Source of the DNA: Aliishimia sp045106335
GTDB taxonomy: Bacteria > Pseudomonadota > Alphaproteobacteria > Rhodobacterales > Rhodobacteraceae
Assembly (NCBI GenBank): GCA_045106335.1
Contig: JBGCEM010000054.1
Span: 38,917 to 102,916 of the forward strand
Direction of reading: 5' to 3'
Length of the DNA: 64,000 bases
The number at the start of each line of letters is the position of its first letter. The first letter of the stretch is position 1. Of the stretch, positions 9,827 through 18,818 are shown one piece after another. The translations under genes and the position numbers were made by a program. Under the pieces are notes generated by a model. The model saw only the letters and a list, made by a program, of their open reading frames with translations, did not search any database and was not told the DNA's origin.

Positions 9827-11947
9827 GTGACGACGAAAAAAACTGTGTCTGATCTGACCTCTGCGCAGGCAGAACGCGAGCTTATCGAACTGGTTCCCAG
9901 GTTGAACGCTGCAAACGTGTCTTATCACGCCAAAGATGCACCTGAAATCTCTGACGCTGAATATGACGCGTTGAAACGACGCCTTGTCGCCCTTGAAGAA
10001 AAATTTCCCCATTTGAAACAGGTTGATAGCCCAAGTTTGCAAATTGGTGCAGCGCCTACAGAAGGATTTGCAAAGGTCTCCCACCGGGTGCGGATGATGT
10101 CTTTAGGCAATGCGTTTGACGACGCAGATGTCGCAGAGTTTGATGCCTCGATCCGCAAGTATCTTGGACTGAGCGACGCGGATCCGCTCGCCTATACAGC
10201 CGAGCCAAAAATTGACGGGCTCTCTTTGTCATTGCGGTATGAATCTGGTGTTTTGATCACGGCAACCACGCGCGGGGATGGTCAAATTGGGGAAAATGTG
10301 ACGGCCAACGCAAAGACAATTCGCGACATTCCGCATCAATTGGACTGCGCGCCAGACGTGATCGAAGTGCGCGGTGAAGTTTATATGGCGCATGATGACT
10401 TTGCTGCATTGAATCGGCGCCAATCGAAGACGGGCGGCAAGCTTTTTGCAAACCCGCGAAATGCGGCGGCTGGGTCATTACGCCAGCTAGACAGTTCCAT
10501 TACAGCCGAACGTCCGTTGAGGTTTTTTGCCTATGCTTGGGGGGACTTAAGCTCAAAATTTGCAAACTCGCAAAGCGAGGCCATTCAAACTTTGCAAAAT
10601 TTGGGATTTCAAACCAATCCCCTTACGAAGCGTTGCGTAGCGGTGCGTGATCTGATTGCGCATTACCGCGACATTGAAGTCCAGCGGTCTTCCCTTGGGT
10701 ATGACATTGATGGGGTCGTCTACAAAGTTGATGATCTTGCTTTCCAAGACCGTCTTGGGTTGCGCGCCACAACGCCCAGATGGGCGATTGCGCACAAATT
10801 TCCAGCAGAGCTGGCTTGGACGCGTTTGGTTGCCATCGACATTCAAGTTGGCCGCACGGGGGCTTTATCACCTGTTGCGCGCTTAGACCCGGTGACAGTC
10901 GGCGGTGTAGTTGTGTCGAATGCAACGTTGCACAATCAAGACTATATTGAGGGGCGCGACAACGCGGGCGCGCCGATCCGGGATGGCAAAGATATCCGCG
11001 TGGGGGATTGGGTTCAGGTCTATCGAGCCGGCGACGTTATTCCCAAAGTTGCAGATGTCGACTTAGCCAAACGTCCTCGGGTTAGTGATCCTTTTGAATT
11101 TCCACAGACCTGCCCTGAGTGTAACAGCCCTGCTATCCGCGACGTTGGGGATGCCATCAGCCGATGTAGCGGCGGACTCATTTGCCCGGCACAAGCCGTT
11201 GAAAAATTAAAACACTTTGTATCGCGCGCGGCGTTCGATATTGACGGCCTGGGCGCGAAGCAAGTCGAGCAGTTTTACCGTGATGGTTGGATTGCAGAGC
11301 CTGCAGACATTTTTGCTTTGCGCGACAGGTTTAGCACTGGGCTGCAACAGTTGAAAAATCGCGAAGGGTGGGGCGAAAAATCAGCAGGGAAACTATTTGA
11401 AGCGATTGATGAGAAACGCCAAATTGAGTTTAGCCGCGCTCTGTTTTCCTTGGGTATTCGCCATGTCGGAGAGCAAGCCAGCAACCTTTTGGCGCGCCAT
11501 TACGGAAGCTGGGCCGATTTTATCGTTGCGATGGATCTTGCCGTTGATGGCACAAGCCAAGCGCGTGCGGATCTTTTGTCAATTGATGGGGTCGGGGACG
11601 TGCTGGCACAGTCTTTGATCTCGACATTTGCAAATCCGGCAGAGCGCGGGTCAATTGACCGATTGGTTGCAAATTTGCAAATCCAAGACGCCGCACGCCC
11701 TGCTTTAAATGACAGCCCTGTTGCTGGGAAAGTCGTTGTGTTTACCGGCACTTTAGAAAAGATGACACGGGCCGAAGCGAAAGCGCGCGCGGAACGTCTA
11801 GGTGCGAAAGTGTCTGGTTCAGTGAGCGCAAAGACAGATATTTTAGTTGCGGGACCAGGGGCTGGATCCAAAGCGAAAAAAGCGGCCGATTTGGGGGTTC
11901 AGACACTGGATGAAGACGCCTGGCTGGCGTTGATTGCCGAACTATGA
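9827..11947 (+). CDS. ligA: NAD-dependent DNA ligase LigA
   Basis: 706 residues. It seals nicks in duplex DNA using NAD+, in replication and repair. I chose the GTG at 9827 because AGAGGA lies 8 nt upstream and the sequence from VTTKKTVSDL matches the usual LigA N-terminal Ia domain; the frame is open further upstream without a better start. The adenylation motif is AEPKIDGLSLSL, with the lysine nucleophile in KIDG. A four-cysteine zinc finger follows (CPECNSP ... CSGGLICPAQ), then the helix-hairpin-helix region and a C-terminal BRCT domain (GKVVVFTGTLEKMTRAEAK). The stop overlaps the recG start (ATGA). The gene contains seven copies of the octamer TTTGCAAA. Confidence 0.97.
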   Translation: MTTKKTVSDLTSAQAERELIELVPRLNAANVSYHAKDAPEISDAEYDALKRRLVALEEKFPHLKQVDSPSLQIGAAPTEGFAKVSHRVRMMSLGNAFDDADVAEFDASIRKYLGLSDADPLAYTAEPKIDGLSLSLRYESGVLITATTRGDGQIGENVTANAKTIRDIPHQLDCAPDVIEVRGEVYMAHDDFAALNRRQSKTGGKLFANPRNAAAGSLRQLDSSITAERPLRFFAYAWGDLSSKFANSQSEAIQTLQNLGFQTNPLTKRCVAVRDLIAHYRDIEVQRSSLGYDIDGVVYKVDDLAFQDRLGLRATTPRWAIAHKFPAELAWTRLVAIDIQVGRTGALSPVARLDPVTVGGVVVSNATLHNQDYIEGRDNAGAPIRDGKDIRVGDWVQVYRAGDVIPKVADVDLAKRPRVSDPFEFPQTCPECNSPAIRDVGDAISRCSGGLICPAQAVEKLKHFVSRAAFDIDGLGAKQVEQFYRDGWIAEPADIFALRDRFSTGLQQLKNREGWGEKSAGKLFEAIDEKRQIEFSRALFSLGIRHVGEQASNLLARHYGSWADFIVAMDLAVDGTSQARADLLSIDGVGDVLAQSLISTFANPAERGSIDRLVANLQIQDAARPALNDSPVAGKVVVFTGTLEKMTRAEAKARAERLGAKVSGSVSAKTDILVAGPGAGSKAKKAADLGVQTLDEDAWLALIAEL

Positions 11948-14034
11948 GTGGCCGCCCCCCGAGCCTTTATCCGCTTTTTGCAGGGCTTGATACACTGCCG
12001 GGAATTGGCCCAAAAACGGCGCAATCTATGACCGGGCTGTCGATTTCAACGCCTAGGGATGTGATATTTACACTTCCTGTGTCTGGAATTGATCGCGCAT
12101 TGAGCGATACCATCCAGGGCGCAGATTTTCCGCGTATTGTTACGGTCAAAGTAAAAATTGGCCCGCATCATGCCCCCCGTCTAAAAGGACGACCCTATCG
12201 AATTGACGTCCACGACAGTCAAATGGCGTTTCAGTTGGTCTATTTCCATGCGCGCGCTGATTATTTGCAACGTTTACTGCCGGTTGGCCAAGAACGCATC
12301 GTTTCGGGTAAGGCAGAAATGTTTGATGGTTTGGTGCAAATGCCGCATCCTGACCATGTTGTTCTGCCAGAAGAGCTCGCGACTTTACCCAATTTTGAGC
12401 CTGTTTACCCGTTAACCAGCGGGGTGACGCAAAAGCTGATGGCGAAAGCCGCTCAGGAAACACTTAAACTCTTGCCTGAAATGCCGGAATGGATCGATCC
12501 GTCGTTGATCTCGCAACAGGTATGGCCGTCATTTCAAGATGCGGTGACACAGTGTCATGGCCCCACTTCGATGCATGCGATGATCCCCACCGACCCAGCG
12601 CGCGCGCGGTTGGCCTATGATGAGCTATTCTCGCATCAGCTGACTTTATCCTTGGCTCGGGCGCGCGAGCAAAGGGTTAAAGGGCGCAAATCCCTAGGGA
12701 CAGGGCAGATACAAGACCAAGTATTAACCACGTTGCCATACGCGCCAACAGCTGCGCAAACCCGATCTGTTTCGGAAATCTTAGCAGATATGGGGTCCAA
12801 AACCCGGATGAACCGTTTGCTTCAAGGCGATGTTGGGTCCGGCAAAACCTTGGTTGCTTTCCTGGCGATGGTTGCCGCTGTTGAAGCAGGCGGGCAGGCG
12901 GTCTTGATGGCACCGACCGAAATCCTGGCGCGTCAACATCTGGAAGGGCTTCAACCTTTGGCCGAACAGGCAGGTGTCGTGCTTGAGATTTTGACTGGGC
13001 GGGACAAAGGGCGGGACCGGGCCGACAAGCTGGGCGCATTGGCCTCAGGTAAGATTCAAATCTTAGTTGGCACCCACGCCGTATTTCAAAAAGATGTCGA
13101 TTTCCAAGATCTTCGCTTAGCAATCGTGGATGAACAACACCGATTTGGTGTGCGGCAACGCCTAGAGCTTGGCAAAAAAGGTATAAGTGTGGATGTCCTG
13201 GTGATGACCGCGACACCCATCCCGCGGTCCTTGGCGTTAGCGCAATATGGGGACATGGATGTGTCTGTGTTGGATGAAAAGCCTGCCGGGCGTAAACCGA
13301 TCACCACAGCCTTAATCAGCACGGAACGCTTGGAAGATGTTGTCGCGCGCCTGCGGGGCGCCATCCAAAAGGGCATGCAGTGTTATTGGGTTTGCCCGCT
13401 TGTCGAAGAAAGCGAAGTGGTCGATTTGACCGCTGCAGAGGATCGTTTCAAGCATTTACGTGCCGCGATTGGCGAAGAACATGTTGGTTTGGTGCATGGG
13501 CAAATGCCGCCTGCCGAGAAAGACGCGGCCATGGCGCGTTTCCAATCTGGGCAAACGCAAGTTCTGGTAGCAACGACTGTGATTGAGGTGGGGGTAAATG
13601 TACCCAACGCGACAATTATGGTGATTGAGCGGGCCGAGACGTTTGGTCTGGCGCAGTTGCACCAATTGCGAGGACGTGTTGGGCGGGGCTCGCAAGCGTC
13701 CACCTGTCTTTTGCTGTATCAAGCACCGTTAAGCGAAACAGGGCGGCGTCGGCTTGAAGTGTTGCGTCACAGCGAAGACGGCTTTGAGATTGCGCAAACG
13801 GACTTGGAAATGCGCGGCGCTGGCGACTTGATTGGGACCGCGCAGTCGGGTTTGCCTAAATTTCGGGTTGCGGATTTGGAACGTCAGGCAGGACTGATGC
13901 AAATTGCGCAAACAGATGCGCGGGCACTTTTGCAACAAGATCCAGAGTTAAAGTCTTCGCGCGGAGAGGCCGTGCGGCTTCTGTTGTGGTTGATGCGACA
14001 GGATGAAGCTATCCGGTTGATTTCGGTCGGGTAA
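11944..14034 (+). CDS. recG: ATP-dependent DNA helicase RecG
   Basis: 696 residues. RecG regresses stalled replication forks and branch-migrates Holliday junctions. The order is the N-terminal wedge/OB domain (LPGIGPKTAQSM, then FHARADYLQRLL), Walker A (LLQGDVGSGKTLVAFLAM), MAPTEILARQH (motif Ia), a DEQH box (IVDEQHRFGVRQR), MTATPIPRSLAL (motif III), VATTVIEVGVNVPNAT, and QLHQLRGRVGRG (motif VI). The TRG-type C-terminal region follows. Length is normal for the family. The start overlaps the ligA stop by 4 nt, implying translational coupling; ligA-recG adjacency makes a small repair operon. Confidence 0.97.
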   Translation: MSGRPPSLYPLFAGLDTLPGIGPKTAQSMTGLSISTPRDVIFTLPVSGIDRALSDTIQGADFPRIVTVKVKIGPHHAPRLKGRPYRIDVHDSQMAFQLVYFHARADYLQRLLPVGQERIVSGKAEMFDGLVQMPHPDHVVLPEELATLPNFEPVYPLTSGVTQKLMAKAAQETLKLLPEMPEWIDPSLISQQVWPSFQDAVTQCHGPTSMHAMIPTDPARARLAYDELFSHQLTLSLARAREQRVKGRKSLGTGQIQDQVLTTLPYAPTAAQTRSVSEILADMGSKTRMNRLLQGDVGSGKTLVAFLAMVAAVEAGGQAVLMAPTEILARQHLEGLQPLAEQAGVVLEILTGRDKGRDRADKLGALASGKIQILVGTHAVFQKDVDFQDLRLAIVDEQHRFGVRQRLELGKKGISVDVLVMTATPIPRSLALAQYGDMDVSVLDEKPAGRKPITTALISTERLEDVVARLRGAIQKGMQCYWVCPLVEESEVVDLTAAEDRFKHLRAAIGEEHVGLVHGQMPPAEKDAAMARFQSGQTQVLVATTVIEVGVNVPNATIMVIERAETFGLAQLHQLRGRVGRGSQASTCLLLYQAPLSETGRRRLEVLRHSEDGFEIAQTDLEMRGAGDLIGTAQSGLPKFRVADLERQAGLMQIAQTDARALLQQDPELKSSRGEAVRLLLWLMRQDEAIRLISVG

Positions 14035-14146
14035 TTGTCTGATTCAACTGGATAACCTCATTAAGTTCACAAATGTTCTCATTAAGTTCTTTACTTATCG
14101 TTAACCATGTGGAACAAAGGGGCAACATAAAGAGAAAGAGCACACC

Positions 14147-14275
14147 ATGAAAACGATTGGAGAGATAAAACTGATTTTCCAGCGCAGTCAGGCGACTTTG
14201 TTGCAAGACGCGCTTGGGGCCGCGGCTTTGGGTGTGATTTTAATCGTCGCTCTGCTTCTTCCCACATTGCCTTAG
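14147..14275 (+). CDS. 42-residue single-pass membrane peptide
   Basis: ATG at 14147 with AAAGAGAAAGAG upstream, ending in TAG at 14273-14275. The start reads MKTIGEIKLIFQRSQATLLQ, followed by a hydrophobic helix (about residues 22-38, ALGAAALGVILIVALLLP) and a short LP tail. The short positive N-terminus followed by one helix suggests an N-in small membrane protein. It sits 112 nt after recG and before a rho-independent terminator, so it may be the last gene of the ligA-recG transcript or have its own promoter. I believe similar short ORFs occur in other Rhodobacteraceae but could not check. Function unknown. Confidence 0.65.
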   Translation: MKTIGEIKLIFQRSQATLLQDALGAAALGVILIVALLLPTLP

Positions 14276-14414
14276 GATTTACCCGCGACCACATGCCAAT
14301 CATTTCATAGCAACACTGCCTGTTCGCGTATGCCTGACACTGCCTGTCTTCGGCGTTTCAAAGCCTGCCTTTGAGTGAATGAATTTGGGTCCCACATGTG
14401 GTTCGTATGACTTG

Positions 14415-14449
14415 GCGCCGTGCTTCGTTTTGAAGTGCGGCGCTTTTTT
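14415..14449 (+). terminator. Rho-independent terminator after the small membrane gene
   Basis: Arms GCGCCGTGCTTC and GAAGTGCGGCGC (14415-14426 and 14432-14443) pair over 12 bp, including two G-T wobbles, and are followed by six T residues. It is oriented to stop plus-strand transcription coming from recG and the 42-residue gene. Confidence 0.8.
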
Positions 14450-14514
14450 CATAATTTTGCGTGTTCACAAAGGGTTGGCTCTGCAAATTGCAAATTTAAT
14501 TTTGCAAGCCAATT

Positions 14515-14967
14515 CTATGCGCAGTGTGTTTGAAGGGCCTCTTCTGCGGCTTCTGCGGCGGCTTCTATTGCTAGAAGTATTGAAGCATGGCGGTTTTTGA
14601 AAGCGCGTGCTGGCTCAAGAACTTCGAACCCATCAAAAGGTGCTGCTGGAACAGGACCATTTTGACGAAGCATATTGCGAAGTGCGTCGCGTGCGTCACG
14701 CAATTCAGCTGGGCTGCGTCCAACGATGGCCGACCCGGTCACGGCTGCTGCAGCCTGGCCCAATGCACACGCTTTTACATCCTGTCCGAATGCTGAAACC
14801 CGCCCATCCATCATGCTTATGTCGACAGTCACCATAGACCCGCAAACGGGTGAGCGGCGCTTTACAGTCGCATCGGGCGCTTCTAGCCGTCCGATATGTG
14901 GGATATCCGCCGCGAGCGCCAAAATCCGCCCAGAATACAGTTTTACAAGATCAATATCAGTGCTCAT
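14515..14967 (-). CDS. NifU/IscU-like iron-sulfur cluster assembly scaffold protein
   Basis: 150 residues. It resembles the SufU/IscU-type N-terminal scaffold domain used in Fe-S cluster assembly. Key residues are the cysteine in PVCGSMVTVDI and the CALGQAAAAV segment (DVKACALGQ), which corresponds to the region of the second conserved cysteine. A third family position, usually cysteine near the C-terminus, is not obvious: the tail ends AEEALQTHCA, with a cysteine two residues from the end. Alphaproteobacteria commonly keep such a short divergent scaffold next to hisI, as here (divergent, 70 nt apart). Whether it holds a cluster or is an accessory protein is not decidable from sequence. Confidence 0.8.
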   Translation of the reverse strand: MSTDIDLVKLYSGRILALAADIPHIGRLEAPDATVKRRSPVCGSMVTVDISMMDGRVSAFGQDVKACALGQAAAAVTGSAIVGRSPAELRDARDALRNMLRQNGPVPAAPFDGFEVLEPARAFKNRHASILLAIEAAAEAAEEALQTHCA

Positions 14968-15037
14968 CGCCTTGGCTTCCTGTGTTGCAACCCTCTATAT
15001 TTAGGGAAAAGATACGGGCTTTCAAAAGGTTTTTCTT

Positions 15038-15394
15038 ATGACGTTTAACATAGACACGTTGGTGTTTGATTCCAACGGTTTGATCCCTGCAATCGCGCAA
15101 GATGTGGAGACGTCTGAGGTTTTGATGATGGCCTGGATGAATGCTGAAGCGGTCGAGCGCACGTTAGCATCGAAATCTGTGACATATTGGAGCCGTTCGC
15201 GCCAGCAATTTTGGGTTAAAGGCGCAACCAGCGGACATGTTCAAGAGTTGGTTTCGCTTCGTCTCGATTGCGACCGAGATTGTCTATTGATGCAGGTCCG
15301 TCAAACCGGGGCGGCCTGTCACACAGGCAGGCGGAGTTGTTTTTACACAGACGTCACTGACGGATCCGAGTTGGAAATAATGTCGCCTTTATAA
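15038..15394 (+). CDS. hisI: Phosphoribosyl-AMP cyclohydrolase HisI
   Basis: 118 residues. It catalyses the third step of histidine biosynthesis, opening the adenine ring of phosphoribosyl-AMP. The metal-binding signature is clear: LDCDRDCLLMQV carries the paired aspartates and cysteine, and TGAACHTGRRSCFY carries the zinc cysteines and histidine. LMMAWMNAEA and TYWSRSRQ..W.KG are further family blocks. It is the stand-alone form without a fused HisE domain. AAAAGG lies 8 nt before the ATG. The gene converges on gluQ with only 4 nt between stops. Confidence 0.97.
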   Translation: MTFNIDTLVFDSNGLIPAIAQDVETSEVLMMAWMNAEAVERTLASKSVTYWSRSRQQFWVKGATSGHVQELVSLRLDCDRDCLLMQVRQTGAACHTGRRSCFYTDVTDGSELEIMSPL

Positions 15395-15398
15395 AGCT

Positions 15399-16259
15399 CT
15401 ACGCGCCAATCATCATGCGGATGTCGGCGACTGTCTTGCCCTGCGCCCGCATTAACGCGACTGCTTTGGCGTTGTCGCGCTTTGCCAAACGCACCCCGTT
15501 TTCGTCCCGGATCAGGCGGTGATGATGGTATTTGGGGGAAGGAAGCCTCAGAAGCTTTTGTAAAACAACATGTATCGCGGTTGCTTCAAACAGATCTTGG
15601 CCTCGAACGACATGGGTGATGCCTTGCGCGGCATCGTCCACGACAACCGACAAATGGTAGGATGTCCCCATCCCACGTCGCGCCAAAACGATGTCGCCGA
15701 CAGTCTTCATAAGCTCTGTTGATGTCAAAGTTTGCAAACCTGTTTGGCGATTTGGACCTATTCCAATTTCCATGAAGTTAAGCGGTTCCTCTATTGTTTT
15801 CAGAGCTTTACTAAGATTAAGCCGCAATACTTCGTGAGGGCGCGCGCTTTGGTGCAATTTGGATGTTGTGCGACAGGTTCCGGGATAAATCAGACCGTCT
15901 GGACCCACAGGCGCACCTTCCTGCGGGGCAGATAGCGCGTTTATGATATCGCGACGGTTGCAATGACATTCGTACAAAAGTCCGCGCGCCCATAGATCAT
16001 CTAGTGCACTGGAATATAATTGTAAATTCTGAGACTGGAGTAGGGGTTGTGCATCCCAAGCCACACCCAACCAGGTTAAGTCTTCCTTAATTTGTGCAAT
16101 CCATTTTGCACGCGCCCGAGTTTGGTCGATGTCTTCAATGCGCAATAGAAATTGTCCTCCGACGTCCCGCGCCATACGATGGGCCAGTAACGCAGAATAG
16201 GCGTGGCCAACATGTAATGGTCCGGTCGGTGAGGGTGCAAATCGAGTTCGAAAAATCAC
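15399..16259 (-). CDS. gluQ: Glutamyl-Q tRNA(Asp) synthetase GluQRS
   Basis: 286 residues with a GTG start. It activates glutamate and attaches it to queuosine at position 34 of tRNA(Asp). It looks like a GluRS catalytic core without the anticodon-binding domain. RFAPSPTGPLHVGHAYSALL carries the HIGH-type motif (HVGH), RIEDIDQTRAR follows, and a zinc-type cysteine pair sits in YECHCNRRDI. RLAKRDNAKAV is the KMSKS-like loop (LAKR). Length is right for GluQRS and about half that of GltX. It lies 72 nt downstream of trmFO on the same strand, so the two tRNA-modification genes are probably co-transcribed. Confidence 0.93.
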   Translation of the reverse strand: MIFRTRFAPSPTGPLHVGHAYSALLAHRMARDVGGQFLLRIEDIDQTRARAKWIAQIKEDLTWLGVAWDAQPLLQSQNLQLYSSALDDLWARGLLYECHCNRRDIINALSAPQEGAPVGPDGLIYPGTCRTTSKLHQSARPHEVLRLNLSKALKTIEEPLNFMEIGIGPNRQTGLQTLTSTELMKTVGDIVLARRGMGTSYHLSVVVDDAAQGITHVVRGQDLFEATAIHVVLQKLLRLPSPKYHHHRLIRDENGVRLAKRDNAKAVALMRAQGKTVADIRMMIGA

Positions 16260-16331
16260 ATATATTCAATCAGGTGCGTTGATTTTGTAAAGTTAAACTT
16301 TAAAAAGGTGAGGCTTCGCATTGCGTGAGTT

Positions 16332-17690
16332 TTACGCAGCGACCATTTGCTTTTGGGCTTGTAACCAATCTTGCCAGTCTCGTTTTGCGCGATCGGTGTA
16401 AGCTTTATATCGATCCTTGCGCCCCCTGCGGCCACCCCGCACACCTTCCAGAGCCGGGAATAGGCCAAAATTTACGTTCATGGGTTGGAACGTTTTTGCC
16501 TCTGCGCCACCAGTTATGTGTGTGATTAGCGCACCCATAGCCGTCGTCGGCGCGGGCGTGTTCAAAGAATGACCTAGGATTTCAAAGGCGGCCATGCGCC
16601 CCGCCAAAAGCCCCATAGCAGCACTTTCGACATATCCTTCCACACCTGTGATCTGCCCTGCGAAGCGCAAATTTGGCTGGCTGCGCAAACGCATTTGGCC
16701 GTCAAGCAAAGTTGGAGCGTTCATAAAGGTATTTCTATGGATCCCGCCAAGACGCGCAAAGCGTGCACTTTCAAGGCCGGGTATCATTTTCAAAACAGAT
16801 GCTTGCGCGCCGTACTTCATCTTAGTTTGAAAGCCGACTATATTGTATAACGTCCCAAGCGTGTTGTCGCGTCTTAGCTGGACGACGGCGTAAGGTTTTT
16901 GTTCGGGGGTATGTGGGTTGGTCAATCCAACGGGTTTCATTGGCCCATGTCGCAGCGTTTCGCGCCCGCGCTCGGCCATCACTTCGATTGGTAAACATCC
17001 ATCAAAATACCCCGCAGTTTCCCCGTCGTGAAACTCGGTTTTCTCAGCTGCCAAAAGGGCATCAATGAAACGTTCATAAGTCAACTTGTCCATTGGACAA
17101 TTCAAGTATGCCGTGCGTTCTTCTTCGGTGTCGCCTTTGTCATAGCGGGATTGCATCCAGGCTTGTGACATATCGATACTGTCGTGATAGACGATCGGCG
17201 CGATCGCGTCAAAAAACGCCAAGGAATCCGTGCCAGTTTGTGCGGCAATCGCTTGGCCTAGATTTGCAGAGGTCAAGGGACCTGTTGCAAAAATCCAGTG
17301 CCCAGTTTTTGGCAACTCGGTGATTTCTCCTGGTTTTACAGTGATCTTGGGGTGGGCGCGCAATTTGGCGGTTACCCAATCTGAAAAGGCATCCCGGTCC
17401 ACGGCCAATGCGCCGCCCGCTGGAAGCTTGTTTGCGTCGGCAGACTGCATAATCAACCCGCCTGCTTGGCGCATTTCCCAGTGCAAAAGACCGACTGCGT
17501 TTTGCTCATCATCATCGGACCGGAAGGAATTAGAACACACCATTTCAGCGAGCCCGCCGGTCTGGTGCGCAAACGTTTCAACCTTCGGACGCATTTCATG
17601 GATGACGACGTCTATTCCCAACTGAGCCGCCTGCCACGCAGCCTCGCTTCCGGCCATCCCGCCGCCGACAATGTTTAAAATATGCTTCAT
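16332..17690 (-). CDS. trmFO: tRNA (uracil-54-C5)-methyltransferase TrmFO (FAD and methylene-THF dependent)
   Basis: 452 residues from ATG 17690. It makes ribothymidine at tRNA position 54 using methylenetetrahydrofolate as carbon source and FADH2 as reductant. LNIVGGGMAGSEAAWQAA is the N-terminal FAD dinucleotide-binding motif. MVCSNSFRSDD contains the family's cysteine-bearing block, and PAGGALAVDRDAFS and LTNPHTPEQKPYAVVQLRRDN follow; GQITGVEGYVESAAMGLLAG is the C-terminal FAD-binding stretch. A start six codons earlier (17708) is possible. I chose 17690 because MKHILNIVGGG matches the family's beginning; neither start has a convincing Shine-Dalgarno. Two TTTGCAAA palindromes lie 77-98 nt upstream. 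Confidence 0.95.
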   Translation of the reverse strand: MKHILNIVGGGMAGSEAAWQAAQLGIDVVIHEMRPKVETFAHQTGGLAEMVCSNSFRSDDDEQNAVGLLHWEMRQAGGLIMQSADANKLPAGGALAVDRDAFSDWVTAKLRAHPKITVKPGEITELPKTGHWIFATGPLTSANLGQAIAAQTGTDSLAFFDAIAPIVYHDSIDMSQAWMQSRYDKGDTEEERTAYLNCPMDKLTYERFIDALLAAEKTEFHDGETAGYFDGCLPIEVMAERGRETLRHGPMKPVGLTNPHTPEQKPYAVVQLRRDNTLGTLYNIVGFQTKMKYGAQASVLKMIPGLESARFARLGGIHRNTFMNAPTLLDGQMRLRSQPNLRFAGQITGVEGYVESAAMGLLAGRMAAFEILGHSLNTPAPTTAMGALITHITGGAEAKTFQPMNVNFGLFPALEGVRGGRRGRKDRYKAYTDRAKRDWQDWLQAQKQMVAA

Positions 17691-17872
17691 GCTGTTGGGG
17701 TATGACATGCAGGTCGAACTGACAAGAGAGCTCTGTGTCCAGGAATTAAAGATATTTCAGCTTGAGTTTGCAAACTTTGATTTGCAAATTTCAAGACCCA
17801 GAGACAGTTGCCGAGATCATTCCAATTCAACCCGAAGATACCAGCGCGCGCGCCACTGCGATCATCCGTCCT

Positions 17873-18658
17873 TTACTGCGTCCAATTCGGATCCCGCTTT
17901 TGCAGAAATGCGTCAATCCCCTCGGCGGTATCTGGATGCATCATGTTTTGAACAATCGCGTCTCCAGTATAGGCATAGGCTTCAGCGATTGGCATTTCCA
18001 GCTGCTCATAGAACGCCGTCTTTCCGATCTTTACTGCGGCGGCAAGTTTATCTGCAATTTGGCGCGCCAATGCTTGTGTTGTTGCGTCAAGATCGTCGGC
18101 TGCAACAACTCGGTTTATCAGACCCAATTCGCATGCACGATCGGCTGATAGAAACTCACCGGTCGTTAAAAGTTCAAATGCGTGTTTTCGCGGAATGTTT
18201 CGAGACAAAGCAACCATTGGTGTCGAGCAAAACAGGCCAATATTGACGCCGTTAACCCCAAAACGCGTGTCATGCGCCGCGACAGCCAGGTCACACGAGG
18301 CCACCAGTTGACATCCAGCAGCTGTTGCTATGCCGTGAACTTGGGCGATGACAGGTTGTGGGAGTTTTTGAATGGCCGTCATCATTGTCGCGCAGCGATC
18401 AAATAGGTCTTTGAAAAAGGCTTGCCCGTGATCCGGTGCCTGTCGCGCGGCAGTCATTTGTTTCAAGTCATGCCCCGCACAAAAGGCTTTGCCTGCGCCA
18501 GATAGAACAATTGCGCGGACAGACTGATCATTTTGCAAATCATCAAATGCAGATTGCAAACTTGCTAACATCTCATCTGACAACGCATTTAGGCGCTCGG
18601 GTGCATTCATTTGCAAAGTTGCAACCCCGTCCACAACGTCACGTTCTAAAATAGCCAT
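17873..18658 (-). CDS. Enoyl-CoA hydratase/isomerase family protein, ECHDC3-like
   Basis: 261 residues from ATG 18658, with GGAGGGG just upstream. The frame is open further back but that part is not family-like. Crotonase-fold landmarks are the oxyanion-hole segments FCAGHDLKQM and HGIATAAGCQLVASCDLAVA. The segment VNIGLFCSTPMVALSRNIPR matches the ECHDC3-type subgroup, in which the usual catalytic glutamates of enoyl-CoA hydratase are not in their normal places. A canonical hydratase reaction is therefore doubtful; the true substrate is unknown. The gene is divergent from a PaaI-type thioesterase (160 nt between starts), which suggests shared acyl-CoA metabolism. Confidence 0.85.
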   Translation of the reverse strand: MAILERDVVDGVATLQMNAPERLNALSDEMLASLQSAFDDLQNDQSVRAIVLSGAGKAFCAGHDLKQMTAARQAPDHGQAFFKDLFDRCATMMTAIQKLPQPVIAQVHGIATAAGCQLVASCDLAVAAHDTRFGVNGVNIGLFCSTPMVALSRNIPRKHAFELLTTGEFLSADRACELGLINRVVAADDLDATTQALARQIADKLAAAVKIGKTAFYEQLEMPIAEAYAYTGDAIVQNMMHPDTAEGIDAFLQKRDPNWTQ

Positions 18659-18818
18659 CTTGCCCCTCCGTCTTGTTTGCGCCAACTCTAGCTTTAAACA
18701 CCCCTGTCTCAAACTAGAATCGCAAAAGTCCGATAACGCTGCGCGCTCTAAAGGCATTTGCGATAAACCTTACCACAGGTTTTCATCAGGGTGCTGTGGC
18801 AGTTTGAAAGGGAAAGCG

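Noticed and set aside
14379..14600. Plus-strand 73-codon frame after the small membrane gene
   Set aside because: It spans a terminator and runs antisense into the Fe-S scaffold gene; no Shine-Dalgarno or family sequence.
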